From Deltaproteobacteria bacterium (GTDB lineage Bacteria > Desulfobacterota > DSM-4660 > Desulfatiglandales > HGW-15), in contig JAFDIC010000292.1 in assembly GCA_019308525.1 (NCBI GenBank), positions 1 to 5,362 on the forward strand: 5,362 nt of DNA. Reading direction: 5' to 3'. Of the stretch, positions 5,153 to 5,362 are shown piece after piece (the first letter of the stretch is position 1; every line of letters begins with the position of its first letter). The notes below the pieces were generated by a model that saw nothing but the letters and a program-made list of their open reading frames with translations, made no database searches and had not been told where the DNA came from. Both the position numbers and the translations under genes were made by a program.

Positions 5153-5362
5153 CGACGCGACCCCAATCCGCAATCCGCTTGGCTCGCCCTGGAACCGGAA
5201 GAAGAAGGCCCACCAGCAACTGAAACTATTCAGACCTATCACAGCCTCTATCGGTTGACAGGAATAGATAGCGGCTCGATTTACCGTGTATCCTATGATC
5301 TGGACCCTACCGGGAATATCCTTGAGATATCAGATTCTATGGACCCTTCCAGGACCCAGTCA
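5153..5362 (+). pseudogene. RHS/YD-repeat protein fragment without a start codon (continues past window end)
   Basis: The frame is open from just after TAA at 5150 to the window end, about 70 residues. Its second half reads TYHSLYRLTGIDSG, then YRVSYDLDPTGNILEISDSM, then DPSRTQS. This fits the RHS/YD-repeat pattern (YD-x-x-GN-[IL]-x-x-I-x-D, then a DPSRTQSF-type linker). RHS repeats build large beta-shell proteins that encase toxin domains. Upstream of these motifs the frame has no ATG or GTG and only a TTG at 5255 with no ribosome site. The first 20 or so residues (RRDPNPQSAWLALEPEEEG) do not look like RHS. A real RHS gene would have hundreds of residues before this point, so this is most likely a 5'-truncated remnant. 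A frameshifted upstream part was sought in 5078-5152 and not found. What follows position 5362 is unknown. Confidence 0.6.

Overview
The window looks like chromosomal DNA of a moderately GC-rich Gram-negative bacterium. A deltaproteobacterial (Desulfobacterota-type) lineage fits best. The reasons are the arrangement lexA, Y-family polymerase-like gene, dnaE-type polymerase on one strand, and the style of these proteins. This placement is inference; there is no rRNA or other marker here.

Positions 1-3170, minus strand, hold an SOS mutagenesis operon. It runs from a promoter near 3141-3169 through lexA (3074-2469), an ImuB-like Y-family protein (2446-1283) and a DnaE2/ImuC-type polymerase (1299 to beyond position 1, so truncated by the window edge). 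The lexA-imuB gap is 22 nt and imuB overlaps dnaE2 by 17 nt, so the three genes should be co-transcribed and partly coupled in translation. The Y-family protein has lost every catalytic carboxylate expected of a polymerase but keeps a textbook beta-clamp motif (QLSLF). It therefore looks like an adaptor that brings the DnaE-type polymerase, whose visible catalytic Asp pair is intact, to the clamp. No ImuA (RecA-like) gene sits between lexA and imuB, where it would usually be. The lexA promoter carries two operator-like dyads that together form a 45-bp inverted repeat. One dyad fills the -35/-10 spacer and the other lies over the predicted start of transcription, which fits tight LexA autorepression of the operon.

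Positions 3170-3766, plus strand, hold a divergent small AbrB/MazE/VapB-type DNA-binding protein (3388-3597). It has a short C-terminal tail and no toxin gene beside it. Inverted repeats lie upstream of it and a weak terminator candidate lies downstream.

Positions 3702-5077, plus strand, hold a sigma70 promoter with perfect consensus boxes and ideal spacing (TTGACA, 17 bp, TATAAT). It drives a polytopic membrane protein with a C-terminal GGDEF (GGEEF) diguanylate cyclase domain that lacks the inhibitory I-site and carries a very basic insertion.

Positions 5078-5362, plus strand, contain no complete gene. An open frame from 5153 to the window end encodes a recognisable RHS/YD-repeat segment but has no upstream start. 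It is probably a remnant or the broken 5' part of an RHS-repeat gene that continues past the window.
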